64,000 bases of DNA from Aequorivita lipolytica. Its GTDB lineage: Bacteria; Bacteroidota; Bacteroidia; Flavobacteriales; Flavobacteriaceae. The stretch spans positions 1 to 64,000 of the forward strand of contig NZ_VORU01000002.1 of the NCBI RefSeq assembly GCF_007997135.1, read 5' to 3'. Shown in pieces: positions 8,364-17,165 of this stretch. Below the pieces are notes generated by a model that saw only the letters and a program-made list of their open reading frames with translations, was not told the DNA's origin and ran no database searches. A program made the translations under genes and the position numbers. Numbering within the stretch: the first letter of the stretch is position 1; every line of letters begins with the position of its first letter.

Positions 8364-8720
8364 ATGATGAAAAACGAAAAAGACAATATCATTTTAAATA
8401 AGTCCTTTGAATTTGCATTGCAAATTATTGAGCTTTATAAACAAATGAAAGCTCAAAATGAATATGTGCTTTCCAGACAGCTATTAAGAAGTGGGACAAG
8501 TATTGGAGCCAATGTGGAAGAAGCGACTGCAGCCATTTCCAAAAAAGATTTTACAGCCAAAATGTCTATTTCATCAAAAGAAGCAAGAGAAACAAGGTAT
8601 TGGTTGAAATTGATTGATAAAAGTAATCTCGTCGATGTGAATGTAAAACTTCATTTAAACGAAGTGGAACAACTCATCAATATACTTACCGCAATTGTCA
8701 AAACTTCTCAAAATAAATAA
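8364..8720 (+). CDS. Four-helix-bundle protein (23S rRNA intervening-sequence family)
   Basis: This encodes 118 residues matching the family once named for ORFs in 23S rRNA intervening sequences. The hallmarks are the N-terminal SFEFALQIIELYKQM, the central LLRSGTSIGANVEEATAA, and the later FTAKMSISSKEARETRYWL. Members form a small pentameric four-helix bundle whose function is unknown. They are common as isolated genes in Bacteroidota, often inside other operons. Here it lies between the adaptor and the pump gene and is not expected to be part of the pump. Two adjacent ATG codons open the frame; the first is used here. No rRNA sequence lies nearby. Confidence 0.88.
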   Translation: MMKNEKDNIILNKSFEFALQIIELYKQMKAQNEYVLSRQLLRSGTSIGANVEEATAAISKKDFTAKMSISSKEARETRYWLKLIDKSNLVDVNVKLHLNEVEQLINILTAIVKTSQNK

Positions 8721-8756
8721 TTTAACATTTAAAATCTAACACTTAAAATTTCTTAT

Positions 8757-11700
8757 ATGTTAAACAAAATATTATCAATTTCACTTCATAATAGATTGCT
8801 CATTCTGTTGGGAGCAGTTGCATTGAGCGTGTTGGGTATTTATTATGCCCGAACAATGAACGTAGATGTATTCCCAGACCTTACAGCGCCAACGGTAACT
8901 ATTCTTACCGAAGCGCACGGAATGGAGTCTGAAGAAGTAGAAAAATTAGTTACCTATCAATTGGAAACAGCCTTAAATGGTTCGCCAAATGTGCGAAGAA
9001 TTCGTTCTTCATCTGCATCTGGAATTTCCATTGTTTGGGTAGAATTTGAATGGGGAACCGATATTTATCGGGCACGGCAAATTGTAAGTGAGCGCATCCC
9101 GATGGTTCGTGAAAATTTACCCGAAGGTATTGGCGCACCAACAATGGCGCCTATTTCATCCATTATGGGAGAAATTATGCTCTTGGGTGTCACGTCCGAT
9201 AGTTTGTCGCCAATGGAGTTAAGAACCCTTTCCGATTGGACAATCAGACCACGTATAAAAGCGATTGGAGGTATTGCAAATGTTGTAGTTATTGGTGGCG
9301 ATTATAAGCAATACCAAGTATTTGCCAACCCTGAAAAGATGAAGCATTACAATGTAAGTCTTTCAGAACTGGTAGAGCACGTTAAGGAAGCAAACACCAA
9401 TGCGCCAGGAGGCGTCATCAATCAATATGGAAATCAATACATTATCAAGGGAAGCGGTAGAGCTTATGCGTTAGAAGATTTACAGGAAGCAGTTTTAAAA
9501 CAAGTCAATGGCCAAACCATAAAAATCAAGGACGTGGCAACCGTTCAAATTGGTGCTGCCGATAAAATTGGAGATGGTTCATTAAATGCAAAACCAGCAG
9601 TTATTTTAACCATTTCAAAACAACCCGAAGTTAACACCTTAGAATTGACAGACCGCTTGGATGAAGCGATTACCGACCTGGAAAAGACCCTACCAAAGGG
9701 CGTCAACATCAAAAGTCAAATCTTTAGGCAGTCCGATTTTATTGATGCTTCTATTAGTAATTTGAACCAGACCTTATTGGAAGGAGCATTCTTTGTAATG
9801 ATAATTCTTTTCATCTTTTTAATGAATTGGAGAACCACCTTAATATCCTTATTGGCAATTCCTATTTCATTATTGGTGTCTATCATCATTTTAAAATGGT
9901 TGGGTTATACCATCAACACAATGAGTTTGGGCGGAATGGCAATTGCAATTGGTGCTTTGGTGGACGACGCCATTATTGATGTGGAAAATGTCTATAAACG
10001 CTTGCGTGAAAATATTAGAAAACCAAAAGCAGAACGCGAATCAACTATAACGGTTGTTCGTGATGCTTCTGTAGAAATACGAAGTTCCATCATTATTGCA
10101 ACTTTGATTATTATCGTATCCTTTATTCCGTTATTCTTTTTAAGCGGAATGGAAGGACGATTATTACAACCGTTAGGGATAGCATTTGTCACTTCGGTCT
10201 TGACATCGTTGATTGTTGCAGTAACAGTTACACCTATTTTATGCTCCTATTTATTGAACAACGAAAAGTTGTTGAACAAACAAGCAGACGGCACACGTGT
10301 GGAGCGTTGGTTACAAAAACATTATGGCAACCTCTTGGAACGAGCCACTAAAATTCCCAAAACCATTATTGGAACTACAGTAATTGCCTTTATCATCAGT
10401 CTTTTGGTTTTAACACAATTGGGGAGAAGTTTTTTACCTGAATTTAATGAAGGCTCTTTGGTTATTAGTGTTGTTGGCCCACCCGGAATGTCTTTGGAAG
10501 AAAGTAACAAAACAGGGAATTTAATAGAGACCATATTATTGGATTTACCCGAAGTGGAAGTTGTTACCCGAAGACAAGGGCGTGCCGAATTGGACGAACA
10601 CGCACAGGGTGTAAATGCTTCCGAAATTGATGTGCCATTTGTTTTAAATGACAAAACCAAAGAAGAATTTTTCGAGGAAGTCCGAAACAAATTGAGTATT
10701 GCACCAGGTGTTAATATTACCTTGGGACAACCTATTGCGCACCGAATTGACCATATGCTTTCAGGTACACGAGCCAATATTGCAATTAAGATATTCGGTT
10801 CAGATTTGCAACGTTTGTTTGAAGTTGGTAAAAGCGTAGAGCAAAATATTAAAGACATTAATGGATTGGCAGATGTTGCGGTTGATCAACAAATTGAAGT
10901 ACCACAAATACGCATCCAACCCAAACGTCAAATTCTTTCAGCTTATGGAATGACAGTTGGTAATTTAATGGAGCAAGTAGATATTGCTTTTGCAGGCGAA
11001 GAAGCAGGCGAGATTTATGAAGGACAGCAGTATTTTGATTTAGTGGTTCGCTATGAAAAACCGTTTCGAGATGATATAGAAAACATCGGCAATGCTTTAA
11101 TCAGTTTACCAAAAGGTGGTCAAACCACTTTGGGCGAACTGGCAACGGTAGCTTCTGTAAGCAGTCCAAATACGATTAATCGAGAAGATGTACAACGTAA
11201 AATTGTAGTGGCTGCCAATGTTCAGGGCAGGGATTTACGTGGAGCAGTAAACGAAATAAAGGAAGTTGTTGCAAATAACGTGAATATGCCAGAAGGCTAT
11301 CGAGTGCAATATGGTGGACAGTTTGAAAGCGAGTCTAAAGCATCACAGTTGCTTATGATAACCGCAATCATTGCAATAGCTATTATATTTTTGTTACTAT
11401 ACTATGAATTTAAAGATGTGAAATTGGCTTTTGTCGTATTGATAAATCTGCCCTTGGCTTTGATTGGAGGAATCTTGATAGTGTATTTTACATCAGGTAT
11501 CATCAGTATTGCAGCAACAATTGGTTTTATTAGTTTGTTCGGTATAGCAACCCGTAATGGAATCTTATTAGTTTCTCGTTATGAGGATTTGAGAAAAGAA
11601 GGAATGAAAGGATTTCAGCTAATCAAAACAGGAGCATTGGACAGATTGAATCCAATCCTAATGACAGCCTTTACAACAGGTTTGGCATTAATACCATTGG

Positions 11701-11837
11701 CATTGAAAGGTGGCGAACCAGGAAGTGAAATACAAAGCCCAATGGCTGTGGTTATTTTGGGTGGTTTGTTATCGGCTACGGTGCTAAACTTGGTAGTTAT
11801 TCCTTGTGTGTATCAGTTGGTAATTAGAAAAAAGTAG
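8757..11837 (+). CDS. CzcA/CusA-family heavy-metal RND efflux pump
   Basis: This is a 1026-residue inner-membrane proton/metal antiporter. It shows the RND pattern: one N-terminal helix (about residues 9-29), a large periplasmic loop, six helices around 330-530, a second loop, and six C-terminal helices. The helix-4 signature reads GGMAIAIGALVDDAIIDVEN, close to the heavy-metal RND motif and carrying the acidic residues used for proton relay. The N-terminal motif DVFPDLTAPTVTI is also typical. The exact substrate (Zn/Co/Cd or Cu/Ag) cannot be told. It is the last gene of the operon, followed by a strong terminator at 11866-11901. Confidence 0.92.
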   Translation: MLNKILSISLHNRLLILLGAVALSVLGIYYARTMNVDVFPDLTAPTVTILTEAHGMESEEVEKLVTYQLETALNGSPNVRRIRSSSASGISIVWVEFEWGTDIYRARQIVSERIPMVRENLPEGIGAPTMAPISSIMGEIMLLGVTSDSLSPMELRTLSDWTIRPRIKAIGGIANVVVIGGDYKQYQVFANPEKMKHYNVSLSELVEHVKEANTNAPGGVINQYGNQYIIKGSGRAYALEDLQEAVLKQVNGQTIKIKDVATVQIGAADKIGDGSLNAKPAVILTISKQPEVNTLELTDRLDEAITDLEKTLPKGVNIKSQIFRQSDFIDASISNLNQTLLEGAFFVMIILFIFLMNWRTTLISLLAIPISLLVSIIILKWLGYTINTMSLGGMAIAIGALVDDAIIDVENVYKRLRENIRKPKAERESTITVVRDASVEIRSSIIIATLIIIVSFIPLFFLSGMEGRLLQPLGIAFVTSVLTSLIVAVTVTPILCSYLLNNEKLLNKQADGTRVERWLQKHYGNLLERATKIPKTIIGTTVIAFIISLLVLTQLGRSFLPEFNEGSLVISVVGPPGMSLEESNKTGNLIETILLDLPEVEVVTRRQGRAELDEHAQGVNASEIDVPFVLNDKTKEEFFEEVRNKLSIAPGVNITLGQPIAHRIDHMLSGTRANIAIKIFGSDLQRLFEVGKSVEQNIKDINGLADVAVDQQIEVPQIRIQPKRQILSAYGMTVGNLMEQVDIAFAGEEAGEIYEGQQYFDLVVRYEKPFRDDIENIGNALISLPKGGQTTLGELATVASVSSPNTINREDVQRKIVVAANVQGRDLRGAVNEIKEVVANNVNMPEGYRVQYGGQFESESKASQLLMITAIIAIAIIFLLLYYEFKDVKLAFVVLINLPLALIGGILIVYFTSGIISIAATIGFISLFGIATRNGILLVSRYEDLRKEGMKGFQLIKTGALDRLNPILMTAFTTGLALIPLALKGGEPGSEIQSPMAVVILGGLLSATVLNLVVIPCVYQLVIRKK

Positions 11838-11865
11838 TTTTTATTACACAATAAAATTTAAAACA

Positions 11866-11901
11866 GGGCTGTTGAAAATGTAACAACAGCCCTAATTTTT
11901 T
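11866..11901 (+). terminator. Strong Rho-independent terminator after pump gene
   Basis: GGGCTGTTG (11866-11874) pairs perfectly with CAACAGCCC (11884-11892) around a 9-nt loop, followed by AATTTTTT. It ends the efflux operon. Confidence 0.85.
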
Positions 11902-11970
11902 AACCGATTTTAAAACAATCTGATAACCTAACTTAAATAGACCATTTACGAAATAATTTAGTTTGACAAA

Positions 11971-12105
11971 GCCAACGCTAAAAGCAATACACATTTGCAA
12001 TTATTCACGAATTTAATAGTGGTTCTGGTGTTAGTGAATATTTCACATTTCGCTCAATGCCAACGCTACAACAAATATTGCAAAAGAGTATATCTTGCCA
12101 ACGCT
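11971..12105. repeat. Three copies of GCCAACGCT in an intergenic stretch
   Basis: The nonamer GCCAACGCT occurs at 11971-11979, 12059-12067 and 12097-12105, always on the plus strand and always next to AT-rich sequence. The roughly 465 bp between the pump terminator and yetF hold no long gene. The repeats may be parts of degenerate intergenic elements or protein-binding sites; the sequence does not say which. Confidence 0.4.
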
Positions 12106-12131
12106 CAAATCAATAATTTTTAATTGTACCT

Positions 12132-12296
12132 ATGACGCTGGGTGCTTTAGGATATTATGTTATGTCAATTAAAAAAATTTATGAAAAAAAGCTATTGTTT
12201 TCAATTATATTCGGAATTGGTGGAATTTTAATTATTACACTTTTAAGTGGCCTTTATAGAAATTTTATAAATTTGATTTCACTAGCACTTTTGTAA
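12132..12296 (+). CDS. Possible 54-residue membrane peptide
   Basis: An ATG at 12132 opens 54 codons starting MTLGALGYYVMSIKKIYEKK, then a hydrophobic stretch LLFSIIFGIGGILIITLLSG and a second, weaker one. The peptide would cross the membrane once or twice. No good ribosome binding site precedes it, an in-frame stop lies 16 nt upstream, and I recognise no family. It could be the tail of an eroded membrane-protein gene rather than a true small gene. Confidence 0.3.
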   Translation: MTLGALGYYVMSIKKIYEKKLLFSIIFGIGGILIITLLSGLYRNFINLISLALL

Positions 12297-12365
12297 AGTA
12301 TGTGACTTTAACTTTTAAACGTTGTGCCTTTGCGGGCATAAAAGATAAATATTTAAATAAACAAT

Positions 12366-12896
12366 ATGAATTGGATATATAGTAGCAACGACCCGCTTTT
12401 TCAGACCTTAATAGGTTGTTTCATTATTTTTGTGGTCATCATAATTTTTACCAGGATCAGCGGTCTTAGAGCCTTTGCAAAATTTACCGCTTATGATTTT
12501 GCTTTTACCGTGGCTATTGGTAGTATTATTTCATCAACACTAACCTCATCCACATCTTTGGCTCATGGTGCTATTGCAATTGGGGGTCTTCTATTAATAA
12601 CATTAATCTTTTCTTACCTACAACGAAAATTCCCAGCTTTAAGTAGATTAATATCAAACGCAGCTTTGCTTTTAATGGATGGCAACACAATTTTGCATGA
12701 GAATTTAAAAAATGCCCGAATAGAAGAGAATCAGTTAATTACTAAATTACGTGAGGCCAATGTACTCAACTATGACCAAGTTTTTGCCGTTGTGCTTGAA
12801 GCTACGGGAGATATCTCGGTGTTGCATGCAGCCGACAGTAATAAAAATGAGCGATTCGACAAAAAATTACTTTCAGGTGTGAGAAAAATACCATAA
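12366..12896 (+). CDS. YetF/DUF421-domain membrane protein
   Basis: This encodes 176 residues. Three hydrophobic helices occupy about residues 12-32, 42-62 and 68-88. A cytoplasmic domain follows with the YetF features: ISNAALLLMDGNTILHENLK and then RIEENQLITKLREANVLNYD leading to VLEATGDISVL. The order and length fit the DUF421 family, whose exact role is unknown; the C-terminal domain forms a beta-rich dimer in related proteins. It is transcribed with the following membrane-anchored hydrolase, 62 bp away. The start ATG fits the first helix. Confidence 0.85.
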   Translation: MNWIYSSNDPLFQTLIGCFIIFVVIIIFTRISGLRAFAKFTAYDFAFTVAIGSIISSTLTSSTSLAHGAIAIGGLLLITLIFSYLQRKFPALSRLISNAALLLMDGNTILHENLKNARIEENQLITKLREANVLNYDQVFAVVLEATGDISVLHAADSNKNERFDKKLLSGVRKIP

Positions 12897-12958
12897 TATA
12901 ATTGGTTGTCCTTTACATCTATAAATAACGAAATGCGCGGTCGTAAGTTTAAGAAAAA

Positions 12959-13951
12959 ATGAGAAAAATTCTACTTATCATATTTTATGTGATTGCAATA
13001 ATTTCTGCGATTGGCTCTATACTTTCCATACTTAGGAATGCGGAAATTCGCTATTTAAAGATGCTTGATTTTCCACGCATTCAATTATTCATCGCTTCAC
13101 TAATATGTTTGATAGCACTCTGGATAATTATAAAGAAGTGGAAATGGTATGATTATCTAATAATTTTCGGGCTGTTAAGTGGATTGTTTATTAATAGTAC
13201 CTTCTTAATCAATTATACAAGCATAGTTCCCGTAGAAGTACCTTGGGCAAAAGATTTAAAATCTTCTAATGACCAATTCAGTCTTTTATTAGCGAATGTA
13301 AAGATGTCCAACAAAAATGCACAGCCCTTAATTGAATTGATCGACCTAAAAAAACCTGATTTGATTTTGGCAATGGAAGTAGATGAGTGGTGGAACGAAG
13401 AACTGAAAGTTCTGAAAAATGAATTTCCCTATTCTCAACACACAATCAACGAGGTTGCTTACGGCATGGTTTTGTACAGTAAATTTCCGTTAAAAGAGGT
13501 AGAAGTAGATTATTTAAACAATAAAAAAGTGCCTTCTTTTGAGACTACCATTACGCTCGTTAATGGTAAAAATATCAGTTTCCATTCGGTCCATCCTGTT
13601 CCACCTACGCATTTTAAGGACCTGCCCGACAATGCAGGTCAACAAGCAACTGCGCTACAAAAATTGGGCAAAGAAATTAAGGGTCGCAAATTCCCGACAA
13701 TCGTAGCTGGAGATTTAAACGATGTAGTTTGGTCTTACGTAGATGACTTGACGGGTACAGAAAATATACTTTATGACGTTAGAGTGGGAAGAGGTTTCTT
13801 TAATAGTTATAACGCAAAGAGCTTTATAATGCGATGGCCGTTAGACCACGTTTTTGTAACCGAAGAATTTCGATTGCAAAAATTGGAACGTTTACCAAAA
13901 ATTGGTTCAGACCATTTTCCAATGTTTGTGAAATTGCTATTAAAAAAATAG
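12959..13951 (+). CDS. Membrane-anchored endonuclease/exonuclease/phosphatase-family hydrolase
   Basis: This encodes 330 residues. Three N-terminal helices (about 4-24, 41-59, 64-82) anchor it, and the remaining 230 residues form an EEP-fold domain. The catalytic signposts are LANVKMSNKN (metal site Asn), LAMEVDEWW (metal-binding Glu), SVHPVPPTHF, GDLNDVVWS (Asp/Asn pair), LDHVFV and the terminal GSDHFPMFV (catalytic His). Such proteins cleave phosphodiester bonds in nucleic acids, lipids or other substrates using Mg; the actual substrate is not predictable. The domain probably faces the periplasm, judging by the three-helix topology, though orientation was not determined. It follows yetF. 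Confidence 0.87.
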   Translation: MRKILLIIFYVIAIISAIGSILSILRNAEIRYLKMLDFPRIQLFIASLICLIALWIIIKKWKWYDYLIIFGLLSGLFINSTFLINYTSIVPVEVPWAKDLKSSNDQFSLLLANVKMSNKNAQPLIELIDLKKPDLILAMEVDEWWNEELKVLKNEFPYSQHTINEVAYGMVLYSKFPLKEVEVDYLNNKKVPSFETTITLVNGKNISFHSVHPVPPTHFKDLPDNAGQQATALQKLGKEIKGRKFPTIVAGDLNDVVWSYVDDLTGTENILYDVRVGRGFFNSYNAKSFIMRWPLDHVFVTEEFRLQKLERLPKIGSDHFPMFVKLLLKK

Positions 13952-14028
13952 TTTGCCCCGAATGGTTTAAGCAAAATGTAATGCGCTTAATAAATAAAAA
14001 GAATAATTGATAAAAATCCACTAGAAAA

Positions 14029-14426
14029 ATGATGGCAATTATTGTAGTTGCACTTATCGGCGCAAGCCCATTATCGGTTGCCGCGTTGTCAGGTTCTATA
14101 CTATTATCAAATTTACCAGAAGCCGCAGGTGGAGCCAAAGAGATGTCAAAAAACGATAATTCAAAAAAGAAGGTTCTTATGTTTTGGATAGGTATTGCAC
14201 TAATACTCTCCGCATCTGCGCTATTGGGCTATTGGGCTATTATTTATTAGCAGATGTTTCCCAAGAATATTTGAATTATATAAAATGTTTTGCAGGCGGA
14301 GCGGTTGTTGCATCACTAGCTTTGGAAGTTTTTCCGAAATCTTTTAAAAAGGATAAATATTAGACAGGATTAGCAACAACAATTGGTTTAATTTTGGCAT
14401 TATACTTAAACACTTTAGCCCAATAA
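14029..14426 (+). pseudogene. Broken ZIP-family metal transporter
   Basis: Only the C-terminal half of a ZIP transporter is left. The first frame (14029-14250) reads SGSILLSNLPEAAGGAKEMS then a helix MFWIGIALILSASALLGYWA, which fits the ZIP helix-5/6 region. After a frameshift near 14240 the sequence continues as CFAGGAVVASLALEVFPKSF, an in-frame stop at about 14361, and finally a helix-8-like GLATTIGLILALYLNTLAQ ending at 14426. There is no N-terminal half: an in-frame stop lies 15 nt before the first ATG. ZIP proteins import or move Zn and related metals, so its presence next to a metal pump fits the local theme. Confidence 0.75.
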
Positions 14427-14623
14427 AATACTGCCGGCAAAAAGGTATCCCATAAAAGTACAGCACCTCTAACATCTCCCGTAATTAATACACTTTTAAC
14501 CCTTTCCCTCGCTTCAATAACTTTGAAATAATTAATTTTGTATTTCGACTGCGCTCAGCAACCCCCATATGGTAAAGTTTAATGATTTAACAGCTAACAT
14601 TATTTATTAAAAAAACACTACAA

Positions 14624-15916
14624 ATGAAGTACGATCAAATACCCAGCAAACTCTTTATAAAAAACCGCAAAAACTTTATGGCACAGATGAAGCCCAAGAG
14701 TGTTGCGGTTTTTAACAGTAACGATATATACCCAATAGGTGCAGACAGCACCATGCCCTTTCAGCAGGCGCGCGATATTTTTTACTTAACCGGAGCTGAC
14801 CAAGAGGAAACGATATTGGTTCTTTTTCCAGACGCACCAAATAAAGACCATCGCGAAATGCTCTTTGTACGTGAAACCAACGACCACATTGCCGTTTGGG
14901 AAGGTGAAAAACTAACCAAAGAAAAAGGCACTGAGGTAAGCGGAATAAAATCGGTTTACTGGTTAAAGGAATTCGACAAGATTTTCTTTGAAGTAATGAC
15001 GCAGGCCGAACGCGTTTATTTCAACACTAACGAGCATTACCGACAAAGTGTGGAAACCGAAACCCGCGAAGATCGTTTCATTAAAAACACAAAAGAAAAA
15101 TTCCCTGCGCACAGCTGGGAGCGCAGCAATCCAATCCTTCAGGCTTTGCGCGCCGTAAAAGATCAAGTTGAAATTGATTTAATACAGACAGCTTGCGATA
15201 TTACTGAAAAAGGACTTAGAAGAGTTTTGAATTTCGTAAAACCAGGCGTTTGGGAATACGAGATTGAAGCCGAATATATGCACGAATTTTTAAGAAACCG
15301 TTCGCGCGGTTTTGCCTATACACCTATTGTAGGTAGTGGAAACAATGCAAACGTTTTACACTATGTGGTTAACAATCAACAATGTAAAAAGGGTGACTTA
15401 ATATTGATGGACGTAGGCGCAGAATATGCAAATTACGCTAGCGATATGACCCGAACCATTCCCGTGAGTGGAAAATTCAGCAAACGCCAGCGCGAAGTTT
15501 ATGATGCCGTAAAACGTGTAAAAGACGATGCAACAAAAATGCTTGTGCCAGGAAATTATTGGAAAGAATTTCATGAAGAAGTAGGGAAATTGATGACCAA
15601 AGAACTGCTAGGTCTAAAACTATTGGACAAGGCCGATGTTAAAAACGAAGATCCAAAATGGCCTGCCTATAAAAAATACTTTATGCACGGCACCAGCCAC
15701 CATATGGGTCTTGATACGCATGATTACGGAGTGCTTTGGGAAAAAATGACCGACAATATGGTTTTCACCGTTGAACCGGGAATCTACATTCCAGAGGAAG
15801 GTTTTGGCATTCGCTTGGAAGACGATGTGGTTATCCAGAAAAAAGGCGAGCCTTTTAATTTGATGCGTAATATTCCCATTGAAGCCGAAGAGATTGAGGA
15901 AATTATGAATAAATAA
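14624..15916 (+). CDS. pepP: Xaa-Pro aminopeptidase (aminopeptidase P, M24B)
   Basis: This is a 430-residue cytoplasmic enzyme removing N-terminal residues that precede proline. The N-terminal domain (about 1-170) has the aminopeptidase-P substrate-domain pattern, including PIGADSTMPFQQARDIFYLT. The C-terminal pita-bread domain carries the five metal ligands in the usual order: the first Asp in LILMDVGAEY, the second in NYASDMTRTIPVSG, then HGTSHHMGLDTHD, VEPGIYIPEEGFG and GIRLEDDVVI. Its length is typical. It is a single-gene unit with a clear terminator immediately downstream (15943-15980). Confidence 0.93.
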   Translation: MKYDQIPSKLFIKNRKNFMAQMKPKSVAVFNSNDIYPIGADSTMPFQQARDIFYLTGADQEETILVLFPDAPNKDHREMLFVRETNDHIAVWEGEKLTKEKGTEVSGIKSVYWLKEFDKIFFEVMTQAERVYFNTNEHYRQSVETETREDRFIKNTKEKFPAHSWERSNPILQALRAVKDQVEIDLIQTACDITEKGLRRVLNFVKPGVWEYEIEAEYMHEFLRNRSRGFAYTPIVGSGNNANVLHYVVNNQQCKKGDLILMDVGAEYANYASDMTRTIPVSGKFSKRQREVYDAVKRVKDDATKMLVPGNYWKEFHEEVGKLMTKELLGLKLLDKADVKNEDPKWPAYKKYFMHGTSHHMGLDTHDYGVLWEKMTDNMVFTVEPGIYIPEEGFGIRLEDDVVIQKKGEPFNLMRNIPIEAEEIEEIMNK

Positions 15917-15942
15917 AATTTAGAAAAAAGAGTGAAGAATAG

Positions 15943-15980
15943 AGACCTACACAGTTTATTAAGCTTGTAGGTCTTTTTTT
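15943..15980 (+). terminator. Rho-independent terminator after pepP
   Basis: AGACCTACA (15943-15951) pairs with TGTAGGTCT (15966-15974) and is followed by a T-run to 15980. Confidence 0.85.
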
Positions 15981-15994
15981 CAAAAACAACAATT

Positions 15995-16309
15995 ATGGAC
16001 ACCTCTTTTCTTTATGTTGGTATTTTTATAATCCTACTCGGAATAGTGGTAAAGCATTTCAAACTTTATTTCCTCATTGCAGGCTACAATACAATGAGCA
16101 AAGCCGATAAGAAAAAAGTGAAGATTGAAAAAGTAGCTACGCTATTAAGAAATGTATTTACTATTATAGGTGTGTCAATTATTTTATTGGGGATTACAAG
16201 TTCATATTTGGAAAACCCTGAAATGGCTAGCTATCTGTTTTTTCCAGTAGTAATAGTAAGTGTTATATACATGTTAGTCAAATCTAATTCTAAAGCCTAT
16301 AAAAATTAG
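15995..16309 (+). CDS. DUF3784-like small membrane protein
   Basis: This encodes 104 residues with three hydrophobic helices, at about residues 4-20, 52-70 and 78-95. The stretch after helix 1, LIAGYNTMSKADKKKVKIEK, is the hallmark of DUF3784 proteins, a small membrane family without known function. It lies just after the pepP terminator and 22 bp before the alpha/beta hydrolase gene, with which it may be co-transcribed. Confidence 0.75.
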   Translation: MDTSFLYVGIFIILLGIVVKHFKLYFLIAGYNTMSKADKKKVKIEKVATLLRNVFTIIGVSIILLGITSSYLENPEMASYLFFPVVIVSVIYMLVKSNSKAYKN

Positions 16310-16331
16310 GTTTAATAAGCCTTTTCAAAAC

Positions 16332-17102
16332 ATGACTTTTTTCTTCAAAAACATTCCAATCTATTACAACACCTTTGGGAAAGGGCCGGCAATAGTATTG
16401 CTTCACGGATTTCTGGAAAGTTCCACTATGTGGAAACCATTACTGCCACAATTAACAGCGAATAATTTAGTGGTTACAATTGACCTACCCGGCCACGGAA
16501 AGAGCGGTGTTATTTCTGAAATCCACACTATGGAATTAATGGCTGAAGTTGTAAATGAAATATTGGAGCATTTGCAAATTACCTCGGCCACCTTCATCGG
16601 TCATTCCATGGGCGGTTATGTTGCTTTGGCCTATGCGGAACTATTTTCAGAAAAAGTGAAAAAATTAATTCTTCTCAATTCAACACCCGAGGCAGATTCT
16701 GAAGAAAGACGAGAAAATCGTAACCGGGCCTTAAAAGTTATTGATCAAAACCCAAGCGCTTTTTTTAGTATGGCTATAGGAAATCTATTTGCTGAAGCTT
16801 CAAGAGAAAAATTTAAAACTGAAATTGAAGCTTTAAAAACAGAAGCTTATTCCTTTCCCCTAGATGGCGTGAAGGCAGCAATAAAAGGTATGCGCGACCG
16901 AAAAGAACGGACAGCGATTCTGAAAAATTTTACGAAAGACAAACATTCAATTCTGGCAGACGAAGATCCTATTTTACCACTTATAGAAGCAAAGCAGTTG
17001 GCTGAGCAATGCGGGGTTTCAGTAAAAGTTATTGAAGGAGGACATATGAGTTTGATAGAAAATGTAGACCCTGTAATGGAATATTTACTTTTTATCGGAT
17101 AA
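16332..17102 (+). CDS. Alpha/beta-fold hydrolase
   Basis: This encodes 256 residues with the full alpha/beta-hydrolase pattern. The oxyanion-hole motif is VLLHGFLES near residue 25, the nucleophile elbow is GHSMGG (Ser92), an acidic residue lies in LADEDPILP, and the catalytic His is in EGGHMSLIEN near residue 241. No signal peptide is present, so it is cytoplasmic. Sequence resembles the MenH/esterase-like group found widely in Flavobacteriia, but nothing shows the substrate, and no menaquinone genes lie here. Confidence 0.87.
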   Translation: MTFFFKNIPIYYNTFGKGPAIVLLHGFLESSTMWKPLLPQLTANNLVVTIDLPGHGKSGVISEIHTMELMAEVVNEILEHLQITSATFIGHSMGGYVALAYAELFSEKVKKLILLNSTPEADSEERRENRNRALKVIDQNPSAFFSMAIGNLFAEASREKFKTEIEALKTEAYSFPLDGVKAAIKGMRDRKERTAILKNFTKDKHSILADEDPILPLIEAKQLAEQCGVSVKVIEGGHMSLIENVDPVMEYLLFIG

Positions 17103-17165
17103 AACTTGCCGTTTGTCTAAAAAAACCTTATTATTGAGGTATTAATCCCAATTAATTTAACATAG

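Noticed and set aside
8364-8720. Four-helix-bundle gene as a sign of a 23S rRNA intervening sequence
   Set aside because: No rRNA sequence surrounds it; stand-alone copies are common in Bacteroidota.
10322-10858. 178-codon minus-strand frame within the pump gene
   Set aside because: It is a reflection of the coding pattern of the RND pump on the other strand, with no start signals or family match.
11971-12105. GCCAACGCT copies as integron attC sites
   Set aside because: No matching complementary core half-sites, no integrase gene and no cassette-like genes are present.
14540-14570. TTTCGACTGCGCTCAGC stretch before pepP as a mobile repeat
   Set aside because: Only one copy was found in the window and it has no clear structure, so there is nothing to support it here.
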